A DNA stretch of 64,000 bases from Agromyces mediolanus (GTDB lineage: Bacteria; Actinomycetota; Actinomycetes; Actinomycetales; Microbacteriaceae). Below the pieces are notes generated by a model that searched no databases, was not told the DNA's origin, and saw nothing but the letters and a program-made list of their open reading frames with translations. Made by a program: the position numbers and the translations under genes. The DNA lies in assembly GCF_023715325.1 (NCBI RefSeq), contig NZ_JAMBNX010000005.1, positions 248,001 through 312,000 on the forward strand. The letters are read 5' to 3'. Every line of letters starts with the position of its first letter. The first letter of the stretch is position 1. Of the stretch, positions 51,226 to 59,019 are shown in pieces.

Positions 51226-52512
51226 ATGAAGCATCGAGTTGCACTGAAGGCCGCCGCCCTGGCGGTGGGCGTGCTCACCGTCGGAGCGTTGGCCGGGTGC
51301 ACGACCAGCGGCGGCGAGGCGTCCGACGTCGTCCGCGTCACCCTGGCGAACCACGTCTGGACCGACCTCATCAAGGAGAAGATCCCGGAGTTCGAGGAGC
51401 AGACCGGCCTCACGGTCGAGCTCACGCAGCTCGGCGAGGACCAACTTTCCGACCAGTACAACGTGAAGCTCAACGCCGGCACCGACGAGATCGACGTCAT
51501 GATGTACCGGCCGTTGCAGGAGGGCAAGCTCTTCGCGCAGAACGGCTACCTCGCCGAGCTCGACGACCGCATCGACGCGGCATCCGACTGGGACTGGAGC
51601 GACTTCCAAGCCGGCCCCGCCGAGGCCACCACCTACGAGGACACCGTCGTCGGCGTTCCGCTCGTCACCGAGTCGGAGGTGCTCTACTACCGCACCGACC
51701 TGCTCGAGCAGGCCGGGCTCGAGGTGCCCACCACGCTCGCCGAACTCGAGAACGCCGCGAAACTCGTCTCCGAGGCGAACCCCGGCGTCGCGGGCTTCAT
51801 CGCTCGCACCGGCCGCTCGGCCGCCGTCACCCAGTTCTCCAGCTACCTGTTCAGCTTCGGCGGGGACTTCAGCGAGCAGGGCACGGCCGCGGTGAACTCG
51901 CCCGAGGCGGTCGAAGCCTACGAGTACTACGGCGGCATGATCCACAAGTACGGGCCGCAGAACGTCAGCACGGACATGAACTGGGCCGAGGCCTCGGCGA
52001 TCTTCGCCCAGGGCCAGGCCGCGTTCTACACCGACGCGAGCAGCCTCTACCAGAACCTCGCGCTGCCCGAGAACTCCACCGTCTCCGACAAGCTCGGCTA
52101 CGCGCCGTTCCCCGAGGGGCCCGCCGGCTCGAAGCCGTACAGCATCCCCGCCTGGGCGCTCGGCTTGAACAGCGGCTCCGGCAACCAGGACAACGGCTGG
52201 AAGTTCATCGAGTGGGCGACGAGCTTCGACACCGTGCTCGCCACGCAGGAGGCCGGCGTGCCCGGCGCGCGCACCTCGGTGTGGGACGACCCGGCCGGCA
52301 CCTCGAGCTTCCCCGCCGCGCTCGCCGCCGCCATCCAGGCGAACGCTCAGAACGGGGTCGGCTACGACCGGCCCCTCGTCGTGAACGTCGCCGAGGCGCG
52401 CGAGATCGTGGGCGACCCGATCGTCGTCGGCATCACCGGGGGCGACGTGCCCGCGGCCGCCGAGACCGCCGAGCAGAAGTTCCAGGCCTTCCTGGACGAC
52501 GAGAACCAGTAA
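51226..52512 (+). CDS. Extracellular solute-binding lipoprotein (SBP family 1, MalE-like)
   Basis: A 428-residue receptor of a carbohydrate-type ABC importer. Signal peptide and lipobox GALAGC (Cys25) are followed by the family fold (WTDLIKEKIPEFEEQTGLTVEL, the GVPLVTESEVLYYRTDLLEQAGLEVP block and WKFIEWAT). GAGAGGAG sits 5 nt before ATG 51226. First gene of the importer operon; a 13-bp stem-loop separates it from the permeases. No ATPase gene is present nearby, so a shared MsmX/MsiK-type ATPase is presumably used. Confidence 0.93.
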   Translation: MKHRVALKAAALAVGVLTVGALAGCTTSGGEASDVVRVTLANHVWTDLIKEKIPEFEEQTGLTVELTQLGEDQLSDQYNVKLNAGTDEIDVMMYRPLQEGKLFAQNGYLAELDDRIDAASDWDWSDFQAGPAEATTYEDTVVGVPLVTESEVLYYRTDLLEQAGLEVPTTLAELENAAKLVSEANPGVAGFIARTGRSAAVTQFSSYLFSFGGDFSEQGTAAVNSPEAVEAYEYYGGMIHKYGPQNVSTDMNWAEASAIFAQGQAAFYTDASSLYQNLALPENSTVSDKLGYAPFPEGPAGSKPYSIPAWALGLNSGSGNQDNGWKFIEWATSFDTVLATQEAGVPGARTSVWDDPAGTSSFPAALAAAIQANAQNGVGYDRPLVVNVAEAREIVGDPIVVGITGGDVPAAAETAEQKFQAFLDDENQ

Positions 52513-52528
52513 CGAACGACAACCCGGG

Positions 52529-52560
52529 CCCGGTGGGCGCGCTTCGTCGCGCCCACCGGG
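52529..52560 (+). other. Intercistronic stem-loop between binding protein and permease
   Basis: Perfect 13-bp stem CCCGGTGGGCGCG/CGCGCCCACCGGG with a 6-nt CTTCGT loop and no T-tract. Likely protects the upstream mRNA or partially terminates. Confidence 0.8.
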
Positions 52561-52582
52561 TCATCACCAGAGGAGGTGGCCG

Positions 52583-53506
52583 GTGAGCCAGGTCGCACAC
52601 GGCGACGTCGGCGCGTGGGAGAAGACCTCGCGCTGGGTCAACAGACGACGCAAATGGGTGTTCGCGGCACCGGCGATGATCTTCGTCGCCCTGCTGCTCG
52701 TCTTCCCCGTCGTCTGGACGCTGTATCTCAGCTTCACGAACTCGAAGGGCTCGGTTCGCGCGCCGTTCGACTTCACCGGCTTCGAAAACTACTTCACCGT
52801 CCTCACGGACACCGAGCGGTTCTGGCCTGCCGTCGGCCGCACCGCGTACTTCACCGGCGGGGCGCTCGTCTTCGAGGTGATCCTCGGCATCGCGATCGCG
52901 CTCCTGCTCTGGAAGCCGTTCAAGGGGGAACGACTCGTGCGGGTCGCGATCCTTCTCCCGCTCGTCGCCACCCCGGTCGCGGTCGGCATGATGTGGCGGC
53001 TCATCTTCGAACCGAACATCGGCTTCGCGAACGAGTTCCTCTCCTGGTTCGGCATCCCCGCCCAGCCGTGGCTGAGCAGCCCGGACACCGCGCTCAGCAC
53101 CCTCGTCTTCGTCGACGTCTGGCAGTGGACGCCGATGGTGACCCTGATCATCCTCGCCGGGCTCACCGCGTTGCCCGAAGAGCCCGACGAGGCGGCGCGG
53201 GTCGACGGCGCCAACTGGTGGCAGCGGCTCTGGTACGTCACCCTGCCGCTGCTCGCGCCGACGATCACCGCGGCTGTCGTGCTGCGCGGCATCGACGCGC
53301 TGAAGACCTTCGACATCCTCTATGCGACGAAGGGCAAGGGCGGCGGCTCCTTCCACGAGGTCGAGACGCTGAACATCTACGCCTACGGCCTGAGCTTCGA
53401 CTACAACCGCTACGGGCAGGCCTCGACCGTGCTGATCCTCTTCTTCCTGATGATCATCGGGCTCATCTGGATCCTGTCCCTCCGGAAGAAGGCGGCGAAC
53501 AAGTGA
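52583..53506 (+). CDS. Carbohydrate ABC importer permease (MalF-like)
   Basis: A 307-residue permease with six or so membrane helices and the coupling loop EEPDEAARVDGANWWQRLWYVTLPLLAP (EAA motif). GTG 52583 follows AGGAGG. It overlaps the next permease by 4 bases (GTGA), and together they form the membrane channel. Confidence 0.93.
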   Translation: MSQVAHGDVGAWEKTSRWVNRRRKWVFAAPAMIFVALLLVFPVVWTLYLSFTNSKGSVRAPFDFTGFENYFTVLTDTERFWPAVGRTAYFTGGALVFEVILGIAIALLLWKPFKGERLVRVAILLPLVATPVAVGMMWRLIFEPNIGFANEFLSWFGIPAQPWLSSPDTALSTLVFVDVWQWTPMVTLIILAGLTALPEEPDEAARVDGANWWQRLWYVTLPLLAPTITAAVVLRGIDALKTFDILYATKGKGGGSFHEVETLNIYAYGLSFDYNRYGQASTVLILFFLMIIGLIWILSLRKKAANK

Positions 53507-54357
53507 CCACGAAATCCCTGACCATCGCCGGCGCCCCGCGGCGCCGCAAGTTCCCGTGGCCGACGTTCGGGCGCGCAGTCGGGCTCACCGCCGTCGTGGT
53601 CACCTTCGTGGCGCCGCTCGCCTGGATGCTGCTCGCGAGCTTCAAGACGAACGTCGACATCTACGACTCCTCGAAGATGTTCGCCTTCCTGCCGACCCTC
53701 GACAACTACGGCACCGTGTTCGGCCAGGCGAACTACGGCGCGTACATCTGGAACTCGTTCTTCGTGGCCTTTGTCGCGACGGTGCTCTCGCTCGTGCTCG
53801 CGGTGCCCGCCGCGTACAGCATGAGCCGCTTCGTGATGGGGCGCTCGGCGATGGTCGTGCTGCTCGCCCGCATCATCCCCGGCGTAAGCCTGCTCGTGCC
53901 GTGGTACTTCGTGTTCTCGCAGATGCGTCTCGTCGGCAGCTTCGCCGTGCTGATCCTGTCGATGATGTTCGTCTCGCTGCCGCTGATCCTCTACATCATG
54001 ATGTCGTACTTCGACTCCATGCCCGAGGAGCTGGAGGAGGCCGCGCAGGTCGACGGCCTGACGCCGATCGGCGCGTTCCTGCGGATCACCTTGCCGCTGT
54101 CGATGCCGGGCGTCGCGACGGCCGGCATCCTCTCGTTCATCTTCGCGTGGAACAACTTCATGTTCGCGCTCGTACTGTCGGGGGCGAGCACGAAGACGCT
54201 GCCCGTCGCGATCTTCGACTTCGTCGGTTACGCGAGCATCGACTGGGGCGGCCTGATGGCCGCCGCCGTCATCGTCACCCTGCCGATCATGGTGATCGCG
54301 CTCTTCACCCAGAAGTACATCGTGTCCGGCCTGACGGCGGGCGCGACGAAGGGCTGA
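53503..54357 (+). CDS. Carbohydrate ABC importer permease (MalG-like)
   Basis: A 284-residue permease with the MalG pattern: N-terminal helix, PTLDNYGTVFGQANYGAYIWNSFFVA, then the EAA loop PEELEEAAQVDGLTPIGAFLRITLPLSMPG and WNNFMFALVL. Starts at GTG 53503 inside the previous stop. It ends the operon, and a terminator follows at 54457. Confidence 0.93.
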   Translation: MTTKSLTIAGAPRRRKFPWPTFGRAVGLTAVVVTFVAPLAWMLLASFKTNVDIYDSSKMFAFLPTLDNYGTVFGQANYGAYIWNSFFVAFVATVLSLVLAVPAAYSMSRFVMGRSAMVVLLARIIPGVSLLVPWYFVFSQMRLVGSFAVLILSMMFVSLPLILYIMMSYFDSMPEELEEAAQVDGLTPIGAFLRITLPLSMPGVATAGILSFIFAWNNFMFALVLSGASTKTLPVAIFDFVGYASIDWGGLMAAAVIVTLPIMVIALFTQKYIVSGLTAGATKG

Positions 54358-54456
54358 ACCAGTCGCGGCCGCCGCTGTCAACCCCTGTTCGGCAGCGGCC
54401 GCCGGGTGTGAAATGAAGTGGTCGCACAAGGGAGCGATCAACGCACGGAATGGGGT

Positions 54457-54496
54457 GGCCCGGGTGGCGGTGTTTCGACCGCGGCCCGGGCCTTTT
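54457..54496 (+). terminator. Rho-independent terminator downstream of the MalFG-like operon
   Basis: A long hairpin (54457-54471 with 54478-54492, outer 8 bp GGCCCGGG/CCCGGGCC perfect, one mismatch inside) followed by TTTT. A weaker GC-rich hairpin lies about 85 bp upstream, near 54366-54405. Confidence 0.85.
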
Positions 54497-54545
54497 CCGT
54501 GTCGGCGGATTGCAGGGGAGGGGTGCGCACGTCGGTCGCCCGACG

Positions 54546-54551
54546 TACGGT
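54546..54551 (+). promoter_or_regulatory. -10 box TACGGT of a probably leaderless small gene
   Basis: Seven nt before ATG 54559. Confidence 0.5.
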
Positions 54552-54558
54552 CGAAGAC

Positions 54559-54705
54559 ATGAAGGTCACGATCATCGCGACGAACCCGGCCTCGGGCGAG
54601 GCCGTCGTCGTCGAGGCCGACGGCACCGACGAGGAGACCGCGACCGCCGCGGCGAAGGCGCAGATCCCGGTGGGATGGAAGGCCGTCAGCATCCGCCGAG
54701 TCTGA
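54559..54705 (+). CDS. 48-residue small protein, unknown function
   Basis: Begins MKVTIIATNPASGEAVVVEA and ends with a basic SIRRV segment. The pattern of a short beta strand, acidic turn (DGTDEETATAAAKAQ helix) and final strand suggests a tiny folded alpha/beta domain rather than noise. TACGGT lies 7 nt upstream of the ATG and no SD is seen, matching other leaderless genes here. It stands alone between a terminator and the CPBP protease gene. I do not recognise it. Confidence 0.65.
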   Translation: MKVTIIATNPASGEAVVVEADGTDEETATAAAKAQIPVGWKAVSIRRV

Positions 54706-54796
54706 ACGCCGCGGCGATACGCTGGGCCTGCCCACGGGGGACGGCGCCTCGGAGCGGGTTCGACCGACGACGCCGAGGCGGCAGAGAGAGGCACCG

Positions 54797-55702
54797 ATGC
54801 GCGCACGTGAACTGAGCTTCGTCCGTGAGATCGAGACGGGGAAGCGCAAGACCCCGCTCGTCGTCGCCTACCTGCTCGCCGTGCTGCTCGCCGTGTTCGG
54901 CGTGCAGTTCGTCGTCGGCGCGGGCCTGCGCATCGCGACCGGCTCCGTGACCGACACCTCGAGCCTGTTCTCGCAGCTGATCGAGGGCGTCACCGACCTC
55001 GTGCCGATCCTCATCATCTTCGCCTGGGTCGCCTGGTTCGAGCGTCGCCGGGTGAGTTCCCTCGGCCTGCGGAACGCCCGCGGCTGGCTGACCCTGCTGC
55101 TCGGCGTCGTCGTCGGCGGTGTCCTCATCGCGATCGCCGCGGCCCCCGCCATCCTCGCCGGCGACGTCGTGCCGGCCGGGCCCGACACCGGCGCGCTGGT
55201 GACCGGCACCGCGGCGCTCGGCGCCGTCGTCGCGACGATCCCGATCTGGCTGATCCAGGGCAGCTCCGAGGAGATCATCTTCCGCGGCTTCCTGCTCCAG
55301 CGCAGCCTCTACTCCTGGCCCACGTGGCTCGCCATCCTCGTCACGAGCGTGCTGTTCGCCCTCGTGCACCCCGGCGCCTTCGGCGTCGGCAAGCTCAACA
55401 TCGCCCTCTTCGGCGTGTTCGCCGCGCTCGTCGTCATCTGGCAGAACTCGATCTGGCTCGTCATGGGCATCCACGCCGGCTGGAACCTCGTGCAGGGGAA
55501 CGTCCTCGGCATCGCGGTGTCCGGCTCGGGCCACGACAACAGTCTCTTCCGCTTCGAACCGGTCGCCGGTCGAGAGCTGCTGTCCGGCGGTGACTTCGGA
55601 ACCGAGGGCAGCGTGTACGCCACCGTCGTGCTCGTCCTGGCGATCGTGGCCGCGTTCCTGCTCGCGCAGCGCCGCCTCGCCGCGGGGCCCGCGGGACGCT
55701 GA
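54797..55702 (+). CDS. CPBP-family intramembrane metalloprotease (Abi/CAAX-like)
   Basis: A 301-residue polytopic membrane protein. The CPBP motifs are complete: SSEEIIFRGFLL (Glu-Glu and Arg), ALVHPGAFG (first His) and MGIHAGWNLVQG (second His with Asn). Such proteins cleave or bind membrane substrates in envelope maintenance or bacteriocin immunity. GAGAGAGG precedes ATG 54797 by about 6 nt. No bacteriocin gene is nearby, so a housekeeping role is more likely. Confidence 0.9.
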   Translation: MRARELSFVREIETGKRKTPLVVAYLLAVLLAVFGVQFVVGAGLRIATGSVTDTSSLFSQLIEGVTDLVPILIIFAWVAWFERRRVSSLGLRNARGWLTLLLGVVVGGVLIAIAAAPAILAGDVVPAGPDTGALVTGTAALGAVVATIPIWLIQGSSEEIIFRGFLLQRSLYSWPTWLAILVTSVLFALVHPGAFGVGKLNIALFGVFAALVVIWQNSIWLVMGIHAGWNLVQGNVLGIAVSGSGHDNSLFRFEPVAGRELLSGGDFGTEGSVYATVVLVLAIVAAFLLAQRRLAAGPAGR

Positions 55703-55712
55703 CCCGGCCGCG

Positions 55713-56276
55713 TCAGGCGAACGCCGCGGCCCGCGCCGCGACCCACTCGTCGTACTGCGCCCAGGGGTCGTCGACGCCGAGCGCGAGTGCGGCGACCTGC
55801 GCGTCGAGCTCGGCGGTGCGCTCGAACCACTCGGTGCCGGGGACGCGGGACGCGGCGAACTGCTCGTGCCTGCGGTGCTCGCACGCACGACCGCCGGGCT
55901 CCAGGGCGAGCAGCTCGTCGTGGGGGAGCGCGGCGACCCGCGCCCGGAGCCGGCCGCTCGTGCCGATCTTGATGCGGTCGTCGAAACGCAGGTAGTAGAC
56001 GACCTCGACGATCGGGGCGCCGAACTCGCGGTCGGGTACGTCGCCGGCCCGCCAGCCGCAGCGCTCGCAGAGCGTGCCGCCGGGGTAGCGCCGCCCCACC
56101 CGGGCGCCGCAGGCCAGACACGGCGAGAGCAGCAGCGTGCGCGCGCCGAACTCGCCCTCCGCCCACTCGAGCGCGACGGCGAGGTGGCTCGTGCAGAGGG
56201 CGAGCGGCGCACCGGCCGCCGCCGGGTGCGGGCAGGGCGCGCCCGAGGCATCCGTCAACGCGCAGTGATCGTCCAC
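55713..56276 (-). CDS. Zinc-ribbon plus GIY-YIG-like (T5orf172/MUG113) protein
   Basis: A 187-residue protein with an N-terminal His/Cys patch (DDHCALTDASGAPCPHP, LCTSHL), a zinc ribbon (CLACG ... CERCG) and a C-terminal segment VVYYLRFDDRIKIGTSGRLRARVAAL ... EHRRHEQFAASRVPGTEWF. That C-terminal pattern matches the GIY-YIG-related T5orf172/MUG113 family, many of which are uncharacterised nucleases. GTG 56276 is 6 nt after TACCGT on the minus strand, a leaderless arrangement; the longer upstream reading is a shadow. It may act on DNA, but the family catalytic role is not established. Confidence 0.75.
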   Translation of the reverse strand: MDDHCALTDASGAPCPHPAAAGAPLALCTSHLAVALEWAEGEFGARTLLLSPCLACGARVGRRYPGGTLCERCGWRAGDVPDREFGAPIVEVVYYLRFDDRIKIGTSGRLRARVAALPHDELLALEPGGRACEHRRHEQFAASRVPGTEWFERTAELDAQVAALALGVDDPWAQYDEWVAARAAAFA

Positions 56277-56282
56277 GCGGGT

Positions 56283-56288
56283 ACGGTA
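56283..56288 (-). promoter_or_regulatory. -10 box TACCGT of the GIY-YIG-like gene
   Basis: Six nt before GTG 56276 on the minus strand. Confidence 0.45.
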
Positions 56289-56326
56289 CGTCGCACCGGT
56301 GACATTCGGGCCGCGGATGCCCCGGC

Positions 56327-57874
56327 TCAGCGGCGCGCGCGGACGGGGCGCAGCACGGTCCGCAGCACCGGGCCGAGCGGCGAGCGCGACACGGCGCGGC
56401 GCAGCCGCTGCAGCCGCGAGGGCGGCGTCGCCCGCCGTCGCTCCCGGGCGCGTTCGAGCTCGAGCGCCCACTTCGCCACGACGCGCTCCTCGTCGAAGTC
56501 GCGCGCGGCCTGCATCGCCCGCCGCCGCATCGCCGAGACCCGGGCGGCGGGCATCGCCTCGAGCCGCTGCACCGCGCGGGCGAGCCCCGCGACGTCGCCC
56601 TCCGGGACGAGGAAGCCGTTCCGCCCGTCGCGGATCAGATCGGCCGGGCCGTAGCGGATGTCGTACGCGATCGGCAGGCAGCCGGCCGCCATACTCTCGA
56701 CGAGGACGAGGGGGAACCCCTCCGAACGGGACGTCAGCATCATGAACGACGCCCCGTCGAGGTGCTGCCTGGCCGCAGGGTCGTAGCCGTGCAGACGAAC
56801 CCCCGGAGCATCCGCGGCGAGCGCCTCCACCTCGGCCCGGCACTCGCCGTCGCCGTAGACGTCGAGCCGCACGGGCGTCTCCCGGCCCTCGTTCGCGAGC
56901 GCCATCGCCCGCACCGCGTCCTGCACCCGCTTCCGTCGGGTGAGCGCGGCGAGCACGACGCCGCCGCTGCGCGGCCGCACGATCGTCGGCGCCGCGCCCG
57001 CCCGCTCGGGGCGCGCGTTCGGGATGACCACGACGTTCGGGCGGTGGCCGACGAGCTCGGCCACCTCCTGCGCCTGCCGCCGCGACAGCAGCGCGACGAG
57101 GTCGAAGTCGTCGATGCGGTCGAACACCTCTCGCCGGGAGGCGCGGACCGGATGCGTCTCGCCGCCGCCCGAACGGTGCGAGGCGTGCACGACGTGCGCC
57201 GCCACCACGTGTGCGCGTCGATAGCCGAGCATGAACGGCGCGATCGTCTTGCTGTCGACGATCATGAAGCTGCGTTCGCCGGCGGTGAGCGCGTCGAGCC
57301 AGGCCGTGTACAGGTGCCAGATGCGCGCCCAGGAGCGCACCGGCTCGCCGCGCCCGTCGCAGAGCACGACCGAGCGCCCGCCGAGGACGCCGCGCTCCCG
57401 CGTGTCGCGCCGGTCGCTCAGCACGAGGCTGCCGTCAGGACGGAGGTGGTCGATCTGCAGCAGCCGGCCGGATGCGTCGTGCCGCAGCCGCGCCATGACG
57501 CGGTCGTCCCGGCGCAGCAGCTCGTCGGCATCGCCGTCGCCGAGCGGGGTGAAGGCGTCGCGGTCGAGGCGCAGCGAGCCGCCGGGCAGCGGGTGCTCGC
57601 GCAGCCACTCGTAGAGGTTCGTGAGACCGACCCCCTCGGCGAGGGCGCCGCGGGCGCGCAGCCCGGCCTCGAGCCCCGGCACATCCGGGTGGGCGTCGAA
57701 CGTCAGCACCTCGACCGGGGTGCCGCCGAGCCTCGCGAAGGAGGCGCAGCGGGCGAGCATCGCCTGCGTCATCCCGCCGTAGTCGCTCGGAATCGCCCAG
57801 GTCACCGCGAACTGCCGCCCCCGCGGCAGTCGCACGCGCGGCGTCGTCTGCACCGCCATCCCCCGATCGCTCAT
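56327..57874 (-). CDS. GT4 glycosyltransferase (TagE/TarM-like, wall-polymer glycosylation)
   Basis: A 515-residue retaining GT-B transferase. The N-terminal TagE/Gtf1-type region (AVTWAIPSDYGGMTQAML) precedes the GT4 donor domain, which has ALTRRKRVQDAVRAMAL, VRLDVYGDGECRAEV and the nucleotide-sugar motif SRSEGFPLVLVESMAAGCLPIAYD (E-x7-E). Relatives add glucose or GlcNAc to teichoic acids or to serine-rich adhesins. ATG 57874 is 6 nt after TAGCGT on the minus strand. Alone in its transcription unit, followed by the GIY-YIG-like gene. Confidence 0.85.
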   Translation of the reverse strand: MSDRGMAVQTTPRVRLPRGRQFAVTWAIPSDYGGMTQAMLARCASFARLGGTPVEVLTFDAHPDVPGLEAGLRARGALAEGVGLTNLYEWLREHPLPGGSLRLDRDAFTPLGDGDADELLRRDDRVMARLRHDASGRLLQIDHLRPDGSLVLSDRRDTRERGVLGGRSVVLCDGRGEPVRSWARIWHLYTAWLDALTAGERSFMIVDSKTIAPFMLGYRRAHVVAAHVVHASHRSGGGETHPVRASRREVFDRIDDFDLVALLSRRQAQEVAELVGHRPNVVVIPNARPERAGAAPTIVRPRSGGVVLAALTRRKRVQDAVRAMALANEGRETPVRLDVYGDGECRAEVEALAADAPGVRLHGYDPAARQHLDGASFMMLTSRSEGFPLVLVESMAAGCLPIAYDIRYGPADLIRDGRNGFLVPEGDVAGLARAVQRLEAMPAARVSAMRRRAMQAARDFDEERVVAKWALELERARERRRATPPSRLQRLRRAVSRSPLGPVLRTVLRPVRARR

Positions 57875-57880
57875 GCGACG

Positions 57881-57886
57881 ACGCTA
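57881..57886 (-). promoter_or_regulatory. -10 box TAGCGT of the glycosyltransferase gene
   Basis: Six nt before ATG 57874 on the minus strand; no SD. Confidence 0.5.
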
Positions 57887-57941
57887 ACCGGGGAGTCTGC
57901 GCGCGGGCTGGGGGACCGCCGGGAGCCCGGCGCCGGAGCGC

Positions 57942-58931
57942 TCAGAACCGCAGCGTCGTGAGGACGGCGAGGTGATCGCTCGCCCCGGCGGGCAGCACAG
58001 TGTTCCCGATGGGCGTGAGGCCGCGCTGGAAGAGGTGATCGATGCGCGCGACGGGGAACGCCGCAGGCCAGGTGAAGCCGAACGACGGCTCCGACTGACC
58101 CGGCTCGCTCAGCGTGCGCCGGATTCCGGCGAGCGCCGGATCGGTGGATGCCGCGTTGAAGTCGCCGAGCGCGACCACCCGTTCGTTCTCGTCGCGGTCG
58201 ATGACGGCGGAGAGCTCGTCGAGCATGGTGTCGCGGTCGGACTGCGCACCCGGTCGCAGCGACGCGGCGTGCACGACGTAGACGCTGACGAGCCCCGCGG
58301 GCGCGGAGATGTCGACGGTGAGCGCCCGGTTCCAGCCGAGGCCGAGCTCGAGCGGTCGCGCGTTCGAGATCGGCGACGTGCTCCAGATGCCGACGGTGCC
58401 CACCCCGTAGGAGTACGGATGGCTCGCTTCGAGCGCGGCATCCGCCTGCGCCCTGGCGTCGCCCTCGAGCTCGGTGAGCGCGATCACGTCGGCGCCGGCG
58501 GCGGCGAGCGTCGCGGCCGAGTCGGCGGCCGTCCCCGAGAGCGCCTCGACGTTCTGGCTCGCGAAGACGAGCTCGGCCGGCGCGTCGGCCGCGTCCGCCG
58601 CGACCGTGGCGCCGTCCCCGGGCAGCCACGCGAACGACGGACCGACGGCGAACGCCCAGGCGAGCACGGGCACGAGTGCGACGAGCCAGGTGCGACCGCG
58701 CACCACGAGGGCGGCGATGAGGAGGGGGACGAGCAGCAGGCCGAACCAGGGCAGCGCGGTCGACACCGCCGACCCGACGAATCCGGGCACGAGCCCGAGC
58801 AGCACGACCGCGGTGAACGCGAGCGACAGCACGACGACGGCGCGCCGACGGCCCAGGTGTCGCCGGACGCCGGGCGTCCGGGCAGGGTCGGCGGCCGACG
58901 TGGCTCGGCGTGGGGGAAGCGTGCGCGTCAT
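57942..58931 (-). CDS. Membrane-anchored endonuclease/exonuclease/phosphatase family protein
   Basis: A 329-residue protein. Three N-terminal membrane helices (about 29-110) hold an EEP catalytic domain outside the cell: ASQNVEAL (Asn), TELEGD (Glu), ALGDFNAAS (Asp and Asn) and the C-terminal GASDHLAVL (Asp-His). The fold cleaves phosphodiesters or phosphomonoesters of nucleic acids, lipids or wall polymers. ATG 58931 was chosen because helices begin shortly after it. It diverges from the DEAD helicase gene. Confidence 0.88.
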   Translation of the reverse strand: MTRTLPPRRATSAADPARTPGVRRHLGRRRAVVVLSLAFTAVVLLGLVPGFVGSAVSTALPWFGLLLVPLLIAALVVRGRTWLVALVPVLAWAFAVGPSFAWLPGDGATVAADAADAPAELVFASQNVEALSGTAADSAATLAAAGADVIALTELEGDARAQADAALEASHPYSYGVGTVGIWSTSPISNARPLELGLGWNRALTVDISAPAGLVSVYVVHAASLRPGAQSDRDTMLDELSAVIDRDENERVVALGDFNAASTDPALAGIRRTLSEPGQSEPSFGFTWPAAFPVARIDHLFQRGLTPIGNTVLPAGASDHLAVLTTLRF

Positions 58932-59019
58932 AGTGAGGATCGGCCGTGGGGACCTGGCTCCGACCGTACCGCCTGGAGCTGCACAGGCGCTGGACATCGT
59001 GCGAGGACTACCCTGGAGC

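Noticed and set aside
54366..54405. GC-rich hairpin after the MalG-like gene as the main terminator
   Set aside because: The stem is imperfect and has no T-run; the hairpin at 54457-54496 ending in TTTT is better.
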